DNA of 13,884 nucleotides from Flavobacteriaceae bacterium. Lineage in GTDB: Bacteria; Bacteroidota; Bacteroidia; Flavobacteriales; Weeksellaceae. The notes under the pieces were generated by a model. The model ran no database searches. It had not been told where the DNA came from and was given only the letters and a program-made list of their open reading frames with translations. The translations under genes were made by a program, and so were the position numbers. The DNA lies in contig JAISSC010000182.1 of the NCBI GenBank assembly GCA_031273305.1, positions 1 through 13,884 of the forward strand, read 5' to 3'. This document shows positions 1 through 6,593 of the stretch, piece after piece (positions within the stretch are counted from its first letter, which is position 1; each line of letters starts with the position of its first letter).

Positions 1-323
1 TTGATAAGCCATTTCATCGCCATAGAGATTTTTCTATCGGGACGAATAGGCATCGGGATTTGAAAGTTAGCTCCTCCGACTCTTCGGCTGCGCACTTCTA
101 CGTGTGGCATTACATTTTCTAAAGCATCTTTCCATATTTCTAAAGATGTTTTTTCCTGATCCTCTTTTTTATTTTCTACGATCTCTAATGCATCATAAAA
201 AATTTTAAAAGCTATACTCTTTTTACCATCCTTCATTAAATTGTTAACGAAACGGGTTACTAACTGATCGTTAAACTTTGGATCCGGTAAAAGCGGACGT
301 TTTTTTGCTTTCGTTTTTCTCAT
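1..323 (-). CDS. rpsG: 30S ribosomal protein S7, partial (3' end outside window)
   Basis: S7 is a primary 16S rRNA-binding protein of the small subunit head and nucleates assembly of the 3' domain. The reverse-strand reading from the ATG at 321-323 begins MRKTKAKKRPLLPDPKFND and continues through FVNNLMKDGKKSIAFKIFYDA, HVEVRSRRVGGANFQIP and RPDRKISMAMKWL, which are the conserved S7 segments. About 107 of the usual ~158 residues are present; the C-terminal part lies beyond position 1. The start is 24 bp downstream of the rpsL stop, with no promoter seen in the gap, so it is probably co-transcribed with rpsL as in the classical str operon. The identification is secure. Confidence 0.97.
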   Translation of the reverse strand, partial: MRKTKAKKRPLLPDPKFNDQLVTRFVNNLMKDGKKSIAFKIFYDALEIVENKKEDQEKTSLEIWKDALENVMPHVEVRSRRVGGANFQIPMPIRPDRKISMAMKWLI

Positions 324-347
324 CTTACCTGAATAATTTCGTTAATA

Positions 348-728
348 CTATTTTTTCTCTTTAGGTCGTTTAGCTCCATACTTACTTCTTCTTTGTAAAC
401 GCCCCTGCACGCCTGCTGTGTCTAAGGCTCCTCTTACGATGTGATAACGAACTCCCGGTAAATCTTTTACTCTTCCGCCTCTCACCAATACTATCGAGTG
501 CTCTTGCAGATTATGCCCTTCTCCGGGGATGTACGCATTTACCTCTTTACCGTTAGTTAACCGAACCCTCGCAACTTTTCTAAGTGCTGAATTTGGTTTT
601 TTCGGTGTAGTGGTATATACACGCGTACATACTCCACGTCTTTGTGGACAAGAATCTAAAGCAGCCGATTTACTCTTCTTGGTAAGTGTGACTCTTCCTT
701 TTCTTACTAATTGTTGAATAGTTGGCAT
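348..728 (-). CDS. rpsL: 30S ribosomal protein S12
   Basis: S12 sits at the decoding centre of the 30S subunit and influences accuracy of codon recognition. The 126-residue product starts MPTIQQLVRKGR and has the standard S12 length and motifs, including TTPKKPNSALRKVARVRL (about 40-57), the PGEGHNLQEHS segment (about 68-78) and RGGRVKDLPGVRYH (about 83-96). Lys43 and Lys88, the positions most often changed in streptomycin-resistant mutants, are both the ordinary lysines, so no such resistance change is visible. D89, the residue methylthiolated in many bacteria, is present. It is the first gene of a minus-strand unit with rpsG, and its promoter lies directly upstream. Confidence 0.98.
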   Translation of the reverse strand: MPTIQQLVRKGRVTLTKKSKSAALDSCPQRRGVCTRVYTTTPKKPNSALRKVARVRLTNGKEVNAYIPGEGHNLQEHSIVLVRGGRVKDLPGVRYHIVRGALDTAGVQGRLQRRSKYGAKRPKEKK

Positions 729-754
729 TATGCTCTTTTGTTTTTTTAAGTGTG

Positions 755-783
755 CAAATGTAGCATTTTTTTTATAAATACAA
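755..783 (-). promoter_or_regulatory. rpsL-rpsG promoter (Bacteroidota type)
   Basis: On the minus strand a perfect -7 box TACATTTG (755-762) is preceded by TTTG with its TTG at 781-783, an 18-nt spacing that fits the Bacteroidota sigma consensus TTG-N17-23-TAnnTTTG. Transcription would start near 748, leaving a short A-rich leader of about 20 nt before the rpsL ATG at 728, with no Shine-Dalgarno sequence. The boxes are seen; promoter activity is inferred. Confidence 0.75.
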
Positions 784-863
784 AAAATAATGCGCTCATA
801 TTCTTTTATTTAATTTTTATCCTAATACTGTTGTTTTATGATCAAGCATAAATTGCTATTATT

Positions 864-1015
864 CCTGACTTTAGCACTTTAAAAAACCGATTTCGCAACT
901 ATATAACAATCAACATTTTATAAATTTTGCAATACCAAAAGAGGTGTCGCATAGTAGGGACGTCCCAACTTGCGAACGTAGCAAGGACACCACGCTGCGA
1001 GTAGGGAGCAGATAT
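864..1015 (+). repeat. Dispersed intergenic repeat, copy 1
   Basis: Positions 864-950 align along nearly their whole length with 6237-6325 and, more loosely, with the reverse complement of 9644-9717. The shared landmarks are gactttagc/gactttgac, then gcaactatataacaatca, then a T-rich tract, then ggtgtc. Downstream are a 10-bp palindrome GGGACGTCCC (957-966), an inverted pair GGTGTC (943-948) / GACACC (987-992), and two versions of a GCATAGTAGGGA-like string. The 14-nt aggtgtcgcatagt at 942-955 recurs in reverse complement at 9402-9415. There is no coding content. This is probably a small non-autonomous repeat; its outer ends are not certain. Confidence 0.65.
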
Positions 1016-1205
1016 ACGGTTTTTAATCATATGAACTTTTTTTATAAATGCCCAACAAGTATAATATTTTTTTATCTTTACCGAATAAAATTGAGTACAC
1101 GAAAAAAGGCCGTTTAAATTTTAAATTATTAATATGTAAGTTCAATTAGTAGATGATAAATAATAAAAATAACCGCTCTTTATTTGGGCATAAGATAAAT
1201 TTAAA
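1016..1205. other. AT-rich leader region of the lipoprotein pair, no gene seen
   Basis: Very AT-rich non-coding DNA between the repeat copy and the first lipoprotein gene. No perfect TAnnTTTG box was found near the ATG at 1206. The last ~40 nt (aaccgctctttatttgggca...) resemble the sequence just before the second lipoprotein gene (aacagctctttattgag...), so this leader belongs to the duplicated unit and may contain a non-consensus promoter. Confidence 0.4.
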
Positions 1206-2447
1206 ATGAGACAAAGATTTTTTAGTAAGATTGCCGTAGTCATAATGATGATAGCAACAATAGTAATGACCGCATGCCTGTCTAATGGAGTAACCGTTTC
1301 TCCTGCCACTCTTGAGTTGCATGTAGGCGATAAGCAAACCCTCACGGCAGAAATAACCTCTGCCGATGTAACCGACAAGACCATAACATGGAGTAGCAAC
1401 ATTCCCTTAGTAGCCACCGTTGACCCCGCCACAGGCGAAGTTACAGCAGTAGCCACAGGCACGGCTATTATTACCGCTACGACAAGCAACGGCAAAACAG
1501 GCAGTTGTACGCTCACCGTTTCGTCAGATATTTTGCCCGGTGATGTATATGTGGCAGGCTACTACGTTAACGCTTCAGACAAAGGTATAGCTGCCTTGTG
1601 GAAAAACGGTCTAAGGCAGGACTTGACCAATGGCACAAACCCTTTTCCTTTTTCTTATGCCTATTCCGTATTTGTATCGGATGACGACGTATATGTGGCA
1701 GGTTTTAATTACGACGGCAACAACAAATACGAGCCAATACTGTGGAAAAACGGCGTAAGACAGAATTTTGCCTATGGTAGTGGTGTAGCCTGTTCCGTAT
1801 TCGTATCGGGCAATGATGTATATGTGGCAGGTAGAGTAGCAGATTCAGGTGATGATAACTTCAAGCCCGTGCTATGGAAAAACGGCGTGAAGCAAACCCT
1901 CCTCAATGCAGGAGATGGTGGAGCCTCTTCCGTATTCGTATCGGGCTCTGATGTATATGTGGCAGGCTACACATATAACGCTTCAAATATATATGTAGCC
2001 ATTCTGTGGAAAAACGGCATAAAGTATGATTTGAGCGATGGCGCAGTAGGTGCTCAAGCCTATTCCGTCTATGTATCCGGCAATGATGTATATGCAGCAG
2101 GCGTTGATAACGACAAGCCCGTGCTATGGAAAAACGGAGTAAAACAAACTCTCCCTGTCATGGGAACGGGGCATGCGGAAGCCAATTCCGTATTCGTATC
2201 GGATAATAATATATATGTCTCAGGTTATGATAACGATGAGTTAGTACTATGGAAAAACGGCGTAAAGCAAATCCTTTCCGCCACAGGCGAAAGCTATGTA
2301 TTAACCTCTTCCGTATTCGTATCGGGCAATGATGTATATGTATCAGGTGAGCATAAATACAAGCCTGTCCTGTGGAAAAACGGCGTGCTGCAGGATTTAA
2401 TTGATGGTAGTATGGGGGGTGTAGCTTGTTCTGTATTTGTGAAATAA
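1206..2447 (+). CDS. Lipoprotein with Big2 Ig-like domain and WKNG repeats
   Basis: A 413-residue predicted lipoprotein of unknown function. Residues 1-24 form a signal peptide ending in a lipobox-like MTAC, so Cys24 would be lipidated and the protein anchored in the envelope, possibly on the cell surface. Residues about 29-106 (VTVSPATLELHVGDKQTL ... TLTVSS) match a bacterial Ig-like Big2 fold. Residues about 112-413 are seven imperfect repeats of roughly 31-45 residues, each with DVYVAGY-like, LWKNGV(K/R)Q-L and SVFVSGN elements. Such short beta-rich repeats suggest a beta-propeller or similar solenoid; that fold is inference. The ATG at 1206 is chosen because it opens the signal peptide and is matched exactly in the neighbouring paralogue 31 bp downstream. 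No enzymatic motif is visible. A role in adhesion, binding or glycan contact is possible but not shown. Confidence 0.85.
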   Translation: MRQRFFSKIAVVIMMIATIVMTACLSNGVTVSPATLELHVGDKQTLTAEITSADVTDKTITWSSNIPLVATVDPATGEVTAVATGTAIITATTSNGKTGSCTLTVSSDILPGDVYVAGYYVNASDKGIAALWKNGLRQDLTNGTNPFPFSYAYSVFVSDDDVYVAGFNYDGNNKYEPILWKNGVRQNFAYGSGVACSVFVSGNDVYVAGRVADSGDDNFKPVLWKNGVKQTLLNAGDGGASSVFVSGSDVYVAGYTYNASNIYVAILWKNGIKYDLSDGAVGAQAYSVYVSGNDVYAAGVDNDKPVLWKNGVKQTLPVMGTGHAEANSVFVSDNNIYVSGYDNDELVLWKNGVKQILSATGESYVLTSSVFVSGNDVYVSGEHKYKPVLWKNGVLQDLIDGSMGGVACSVFVK

Positions 2448-2478
2448 CAGCTCTTTATTGAGTATAAAACAAATAAAA

Positions 2479-3375
2479 ATGAGACAAAGATTTTTTAGTA
2501 AGATTGCCGTAGTCATAATGATGATAGCAACAATAGTAATGACCGCATGCCCGTATGATAACAATATTGAGACTGACACAGTAACGGTTTCTCCCAATGT
2601 ATATGTAGCAGGTTATGTATATAACGATTCACACAGCAAGGTAGCCGCCATATGGAAAAACGGTCTAAGGCAAGATTTGACCTATGGTACAAACGTTTCT
2701 TATGCCTTTTCCGTATTTGTATCGGGCAATGATGTATATGTAGCCGGCGAAACATATAACGGTGGCGTACAAGTAGCCACCCTGTGGAAAAACGGTATGC
2801 AGCAGGATTTATCCGATGGCACAGGCTATGGTTTTGCCAAATCCGTATTTGTATCAGGTTCTGATGTATATGTGGTAGGCGATGACTACGGTTACGGTGC
2901 CATGCTATGGAAAAACGGCGTAAAACAAACTCTCTCCACCACAGGGACAAGGTCTGCGTCAGCCTTCTCCGTATTTGTATCGAACAACGATGTATATGTG
3001 GCGGGTAATAGTTATTATAATTATAGTCATAGTTATACAACGCCAATATTATGGAAAAACGGAACGGTGCAAACTTTCCCTGCCACAGGGTATGCTTCTG
3101 CCAATTCCGTATTTGTATCGGACAATGATGTATATGTAGCAGGTATTGATGTTGATGTTGATGATTTGACCATACTGCCTGTGCTATGGAAAAACGGTGT
3201 AAGGCAAACTTTGCCTTTTACAAGTTCCGGTGAAGCCAAATCCGTATTCGTATCGGGCAATGATGTATATGTGGCAGGTGAGGATAACCACAAGCCCGTT
3301 CTGTGGAAGAACGGAGTAAGGCAGGATTTGACTGATGGCAGTATGGGTACCGCCTATTCCGTATTTGTGAAATAA
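2479..3375 (+). CDS. WKNG-repeat lipoprotein, paralogue lacking Big2 domain
   Basis: A 298-residue paralogue of the preceding gene. The start is taken as the ATG at 2479, which gives a signal peptide identical to the neighbour's (MRQRFFSKIA ... MTAC, Cys24). An in-frame TTG at 2458 would add seven residues and is less likely. After the lipidated Cys comes a short linker with acidic residues (PYDNNIETDT), then VTVSP, then directly six WKNG repeats ending SVFVK, the same C-terminus as the neighbour. The Big2 domain is absent: VTVSP, which begins that domain in the neighbour, is joined straight onto NVYVAGY. The gene follows its neighbour by 31 bp on the same strand, so the two may be co-transcribed, although the leader before it is also a duplicated sequence. 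The function is unknown; the envelope location is inferred from the lipobox. Confidence 0.83.
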   Translation: MRQRFFSKIAVVIMMIATIVMTACPYDNNIETDTVTVSPNVYVAGYVYNDSHSKVAAIWKNGLRQDLTYGTNVSYAFSVFVSGNDVYVAGETYNGGVQVATLWKNGMQQDLSDGTGYGFAKSVFVSGSDVYVVGDDYGYGAMLWKNGVKQTLSTTGTRSASAFSVFVSNNDVYVAGNSYYNYSHSYTTPILWKNGTVQTFPATGYASANSVFVSDNDVYVAGIDVDVDDLTILPVLWKNGVRQTLPFTSSGEAKSVFVSGNDVYVAGEDNHKPVLWKNGVRQDLTDGSMGTAYSVFVK

Positions 3376-3550
3376 CTGTTTCTGCATTATGCACAGCACA
3401 GTAACACATATTCTAACAGGAACCCTGTCAGGATAAGCGAAGCTCGTTATCAAGGTTGCCATACTTTGATTTTCAGGCATATCTACAATAATAACACGGA
3501 GATAGTTTATTAAAAACCATACAAACGGTTAAATATTTTTTCCAAATCTC
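3376..3550. other. Intergenic region with two small hairpins
   Basis: Non-coding DNA after the lipoprotein pair. It holds ACAGG-aac-CCTGT (3416-3428) and GATAAgCGA-agc-TCGTTATC (3432-3451, one bulged G), either of which could protect or end the lipoprotein transcript. Neither is followed by a T-run, so I do not call a rho-independent terminator. Confidence 0.35.
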
Positions 3551-3582
3551 TTGCATAGTTATATTTTTTAGTTATACCTTTG
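3551..3582 (+). promoter_or_regulatory. Promoter of the SAM-riboswitch methionine operon
   Basis: TTG at 3551-3553 and a perfect -7 box TACCTTTG at 3575-3582 are separated by 21 nt, within the Bacteroidota range. The predicted start near 3589 lies about 22 nt before the riboswitch aptamer, so the aptamer would be at the 5' end of the transcript. Confidence 0.75.
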
Positions 3583-3610
3583 CGAATAGTTATAGGTCAT
3601 TAATAAAATT

Positions 3611-3706
3611 GCTTATCAAGAAAGGTGGAGGGAATTGGCCCTATGATACCTTAGCAACCCTCTTTAAGAGTAGGTGCTGCATCCAACCCATATGGGATAG
3701 ATAAGT
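3611..3706 (+). ncRNA. SAM-I (S-box) riboswitch aptamer
   Basis: This element senses S-adenosylmethionine and lowers expression of the genes downstream when SAM is plentiful. The conserved S-box core is readable in order: AAGGTGGAGGGA, GGCCCTATGA, TACC, GCAACCC, then GGTGCTGCATCCAA, the P4 hairpin CCCATATGGG, and closure of P1 by CTTATC (3612-3617) with GATAAG (3700-3705). It lies between a consensus promoter and a cystathionine gamma-synthase family gene, which is the expected context. The core is seen directly; SAM binding follows from the family. Confidence 0.95.
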
Positions 3707-3776
3707 CGGAAACAGCTTTGAACAATTAAAATTAATCATATAAGCTTCTTTCGGACTGTCGGAGGGAGTCTCTTTT
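3704..3776 (+). promoter_or_regulatory. Possible attenuator (expression platform) of the SAM riboswitch
   Basis: Two mutually exclusive pairings can be drawn. AGTCGGAA (3704-3711), which overlaps the 3' strand of P1, can pair with TTCGGACT (3750-3757) with one G-G mismatch. GGACT (3753-3757) can instead pair with AGTCT (3767-3771), followed by CTTTT. The first would act as antiterminator when SAM is low, the second as terminator when P1 is held closed. The terminator stem is only 5 bp including a G-U pair, with a 9-nt loop, so this is a suggestion; control of translation initiation is the alternative. Confidence 0.4.
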
Positions 3777-3862
3777 ATGGCTTTTTTCGGAAAAATGGAA
3801 ATCTTGAATAAGTTGTTTTATAATGAATAGACTAATTTATTAATTGTAAAAACAACAGTATC

Positions 3863-4999
3863 ATGAAACTAGAAACAAAAATCGTACACATTTCAAAACC
3901 TGATGAATTAACGGGGGCTATCTCCACTCCTATTTACCAGACCTCCTCTTACGTACAGGAAGCTCCTGATGTAAACAAAGGTTTTGCCTATTCCAGAACG
4001 GCTAATCCTACACGGAAAGTAGTGGAGGAGGCAATTGCAGAACTGGAAGGAGGTTTGAGCGGATTTGCTTTTGCTTCCGGGCTGGCGGCAACTGATTGCG
4101 TATTAAAACTGTTGAATCAGGGAGATGAAGTAATAGCCGTAAATGATGTATACGGAGGAACTTATCGTATATTGTCTACTGTATATAACCGTTTAGGAAT
4201 CACCTCAAAGTTTATCGACACCACAGAGATAAAGAATGTTAAAGAAGCGGTTTCTTCCAAAACCCGGTTTATCTGGCTCGAAACTCCCACCAACCCGACC
4301 TTAAAGGTATCAGACATTGAAGAAATTGCCAAAGTGGCTAAAAGTGTCGGAGCCTTATTAATCGTGGACAATACCTTTCTGTCTCCGGCTCTCCAAAGAC
4401 CGATAGAGTTGGGTGCTGATATAGTAGTACACAGCGGAACCAAATATTTATCCGGGCATGGAGATGTTTTATCCGGATTTGTAGTTGTAAATACTCCGGA
4501 ACTAACTGAGGAACTTAAATACCTCCAGAATACATCGGGCGGAGTATTATCTCCTTTTGACAGCTGGCTGACGTTACGCGGATTGCAAACCCTCCATTTG
4601 CGACTGGAAAAACATTCTCAAAATGCTCTGAAGATAGCAGAATATCTTGTTAGTCATCCTAAAGTAGATAAAGTATACTATCCGGGATTAAAGACTCATA
4701 AAAATCATGACATAGCGGTTAAACAGCAAAAAGCATTTGGGGGGATGCTTTCGTTCAGCTTAAAAGAAGATACTTTGGATGCTGCTTTTAAGGTAACCAC
4801 CCGAACTAAATTATTTGTACTTGCAGAAAACTTGGGAGACGTAAGAAGTCTGGTGAGCCATCCTGCAACTATGACGCACAAATCAACTCCTGTCGAGATT
4901 AAAAAAGAAACCGGAATACAAGATTCTTTAATACGGCTATCTGTGGGAATAGAGAATATAGATGACCTGATTCAGGATTTAGAACAGGCTCTTGCTTAA
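3863..4999 (+). CDS. metB: Cystathionine gamma-synthase family PLP enzyme
   Basis: A 378-residue Cys/Met-metabolism PLP enzyme. It probably condenses an activated homoserine with cysteine to cystathionine, or directly with sulfide, in the cytoplasm. Visible family residues are YSRTANPTR (43-51; Tyr43 and Arg45 contact PLP phosphate across the dimer), Tyr97 in DVYGGTYR, Asp169 in VDNTF, the PLP lysine Lys194 in HSGTKYLSGH, and Arg358 in LIRLSVG for the substrate carboxylate. The usual acidic residue in the LGG-ESL segment is replaced by Arg328 (LGDVRSL), so the exact reaction (gamma-synthase, gamma-lyase or O-acetylhomoserine sulfhydrylase) is open. The SAM riboswitch upstream argues for methionine synthesis rather than degradation. 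It is first in an operon with homoserine dehydrogenase 50 bp downstream. The start is the ATG after an A-rich leader, and the length is normal for the family. Confidence 0.88.
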   Translation: MKLETKIVHISKPDELTGAISTPIYQTSSYVQEAPDVNKGFAYSRTANPTRKVVEEAIAELEGGLSGFAFASGLAATDCVLKLLNQGDEVIAVNDVYGGTYRILSTVYNRLGITSKFIDTTEIKNVKEAVSSKTRFIWLETPTNPTLKVSDIEEIAKVAKSVGALLIVDNTFLSPALQRPIELGADIVVHSGTKYLSGHGDVLSGFVVVNTPELTEELKYLQNTSGGVLSPFDSWLTLRGLQTLHLRLEKHSQNALKIAEYLVSHPKVDKVYYPGLKTHKNHDIAVKQQKAFGGMLSFSLKEDTLDAAFKVTTRTKLFVLAENLGDVRSLVSHPATMTHKSTPVEIKKETGIQDSLIRLSVGIENIDDLIQDLEQALA

Positions 5000-5049
5000 T
5001 ATAAGGTAAAAAGATAAATAGAGATACTGAAAGTTTACAAGAATAAAAC

Positions 5050-6231
5050 ATGACAAAAAACAAACTTAAATTAGGACTTTTTGGTTTTGGTTGCGTAGGA
5101 ACCGGCTTATACAAAGTATTGGAAGAAGCCGGAAGCGTTGAAGCCAACATTAAAAAAATCTGTATTAAACATGCGGATAAACCCAGACCTATCGACAAAA
5201 GATATTTTACCACAGACAAAAACGAACTGTTAAACGACCCTGAGATAAATGTGATAGTAGAGTTGATCGATGATGCAAAGGCTGCGTTTGAGATAGTTTC
5301 GGAGGCTATGAAAAACGGAAAAGCAGTAGTATCAGCCAATAAAAAAATGATAGCGGAGCACTTGCCGGAACTTCTGGAACTGGAGAAAAAATATCAGGTA
5401 CCTTTCTTATATGAAGCCTCAGTTTGTGCCAGTATTCCCATTATCAGAAATTTGGAAGAATATTACGATAATGACTTGTTAACCTCCGTTTCAGGGATAT
5501 TTAACGGTTCTACTAACTTTATCCTGACTAAGATGATTGATGAGAATATTTCTTATCCCGTAGTTTTAAAAGAGGCTCAGGAAAAAGGATTTGCCGAATC
5601 TGACCCTACACTGGATGTGGAAGGAATTGATCCTAAATATAAACTGTGCATCATACTTTTTCACGCTTTCGGACTTATTACCAACCCTGAAAATATTTTT
5701 AATTTCGGGATTTCAAGGATCAGCGACTTTGATTTGAAATTTGCCCGACAAAGGAATTATGCTATTAAACTGATAGCCAAATGCAATAAGAACGGAAATG
5801 AGATTACCGGTTTTTGTGCTCCTACTTTCATAGAAAAGGAAGACCCTTTGGCTCACGTGAAATACGAATATAACGGAGTAGTTCTGGAAAGTGCTTTTTC
5901 AGAGAACCAATTAATGATAGGCAAAGGCGCAGGAGATAAACCTACGGGTTCTGCCGTCCTGTCGGACATATCTGCCTTAACCTACGATTATAAATATGAG
6001 AACAAAAAATATATCCATGTAGATAAAGACTTAAAGCTGGTAAACAACGGAAAGTATAGGGTCTATGTACGATACCATGATGAATTTCCCGGATTTGACG
6101 ATTTTTTATCCATAGAGGAGAAATACAATAGTCCTCACGGAAATTATTTTATAGGAACTATTTATCTGGATAAACTTGCCAACTCATCATGGATAAAGGA
6201 TAAAAATATTAATGTAATCTTTTCCTGTTAA
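5050..6231 (+). CDS. hom: Homoserine dehydrogenase
   Basis: Reduces aspartate-semialdehyde to homoserine with NAD(P)H, the branch-point step toward methionine and threonine. The N-terminal Rossmann segment has LGLFGFGCVGTGL (glycines 12, 14, 17). SANKKM (95-100) supplies the conserved lysine near the active site. GIFNGSTNFILTKM (149-162) and AESDPTLDVEGIDPKYKL (182-199) match the catalytic domain, including the conserved Asp/Lys pair near 194-198. The protein has 393 residues and is monofunctional, with no aspartokinase domain. The C-terminal ~80 residues could be a divergent regulatory domain; I cannot confirm an ACT fold. It lies 50 bp after the PLP enzyme with no promoter between, so it is probably under the same SAM riboswitch. 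Confidence 0.93.
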   Translation: MTKNKLKLGLFGFGCVGTGLYKVLEEAGSVEANIKKICIKHADKPRPIDKRYFTTDKNELLNDPEINVIVELIDDAKAAFEIVSEAMKNGKAVVSANKKMIAEHLPELLELEKKYQVPFLYEASVCASIPIIRNLEEYYDNDLLTSVSGIFNGSTNFILTKMIDENISYPVVLKEAQEKGFAESDPTLDVEGIDPKYKLCIILFHAFGLITNPENIFNFGISRISDFDLKFARQRNYAIKLIAKCNKNGNEITGFCAPTFIEKEDPLAHVKYEYNGVVLESAFSENQLMIGKGAGDKPTGSAVLSDISALTYDYKYENKKYIHVDKDLKLVNNGKYRVYVRYHDEFPGFDDFLSIEEKYNSPHGNYFIGTIYLDKLANSSWIKDKNINVIFSC

Positions 6232-6236
6232 GTATC

Positions 6237-6530
6237 TCCCGACTTTGACATTTTTCAGGAGCCTGTTTTTGCAACTATATTACAATCAGGAATTTATGAT
6301 TTTTGCGGTACCGAAATGGGTGTCTAACCCAATTTTCACAACGTCTCCAATTTACATAACGAATAATAACGCACAGAGACACCCGAATTGCATAACAATA
6401 ATAACAATGAACGATATAACGTGGAGACGCCCAAATTGGGACGTCTCTATATCAGCGTGCCTCCTCTCAACAGGCTCCCGACATGACAGGTTTACACCGA
6501 CAAAGACAGGTAATGTTAAAAAGTCATGAA
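6237..6530 (+). repeat. Dispersed intergenic repeat, copy 2
   Basis: Positions 6237-6325 align with copy 1 (864-950) across gactttgaca, gcaactatattacaatca, a T-rich tract and ggtgtc. The far end contains a reverse-complement match to the near end: GGAGCCTGTT near 6258 versus AACAGGCTCC near 6472, and a gactttt-like string beside 6520. Inside are complementary pairs GGGTGTCT/AGACACCC and GTCTCC/GGAGAC. This suggests a roughly 290-bp element with inverted ends. A 94-codon open frame (6245-6529) lies wholly within it and looks like a by-product. No transposase is present. Confidence 0.65.
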
Positions 6531-6566
6531 TTACAAAAACTTTATCCTACGGTACTGAAAATTACC

Positions 6567-6574
6567 TAAATTTG
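6567..6574 (+). promoter_or_regulatory. hflX promoter -7 box
   Basis: A perfect TAAATTTG lies 19 nt before the hflX ATG. No TTG is seen at the expected upstream distance, so only the -7 half is supported. The predicted start near 6581 gives a very short leader. Confidence 0.55.
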
Positions 6575-6593
6575 CCCTTTACAAAGAAACAAT

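Noticed and set aside
348..728. Streptomycin-resistance change in rpsL
   Set aside because: Lys43 and Lys88 are both the usual residues.
1142..1516. 124-codon minus-strand frame opposite the first lipoprotein
   Set aside because: It is antisense to a convincing lipoprotein with signal peptide and repeats; its hydrophobic look comes from reading the Thr/Val-rich Big2 codons backwards.
2513..3046. 177-codon minus-strand frame opposite the second lipoprotein
   Set aside because: Its periodic His/Arg/Tyr-rich sequence mirrors the repeat units on the plus strand, so it is a shadow of the repeats.
6245..6529. 94-codon open frame on the plus strand
   Set aside because: It lies entirely inside repeat copy 2, shows no recognisable domain, and its sequence is explained by the repeat, which aligns with non-coding DNA at 864-950.
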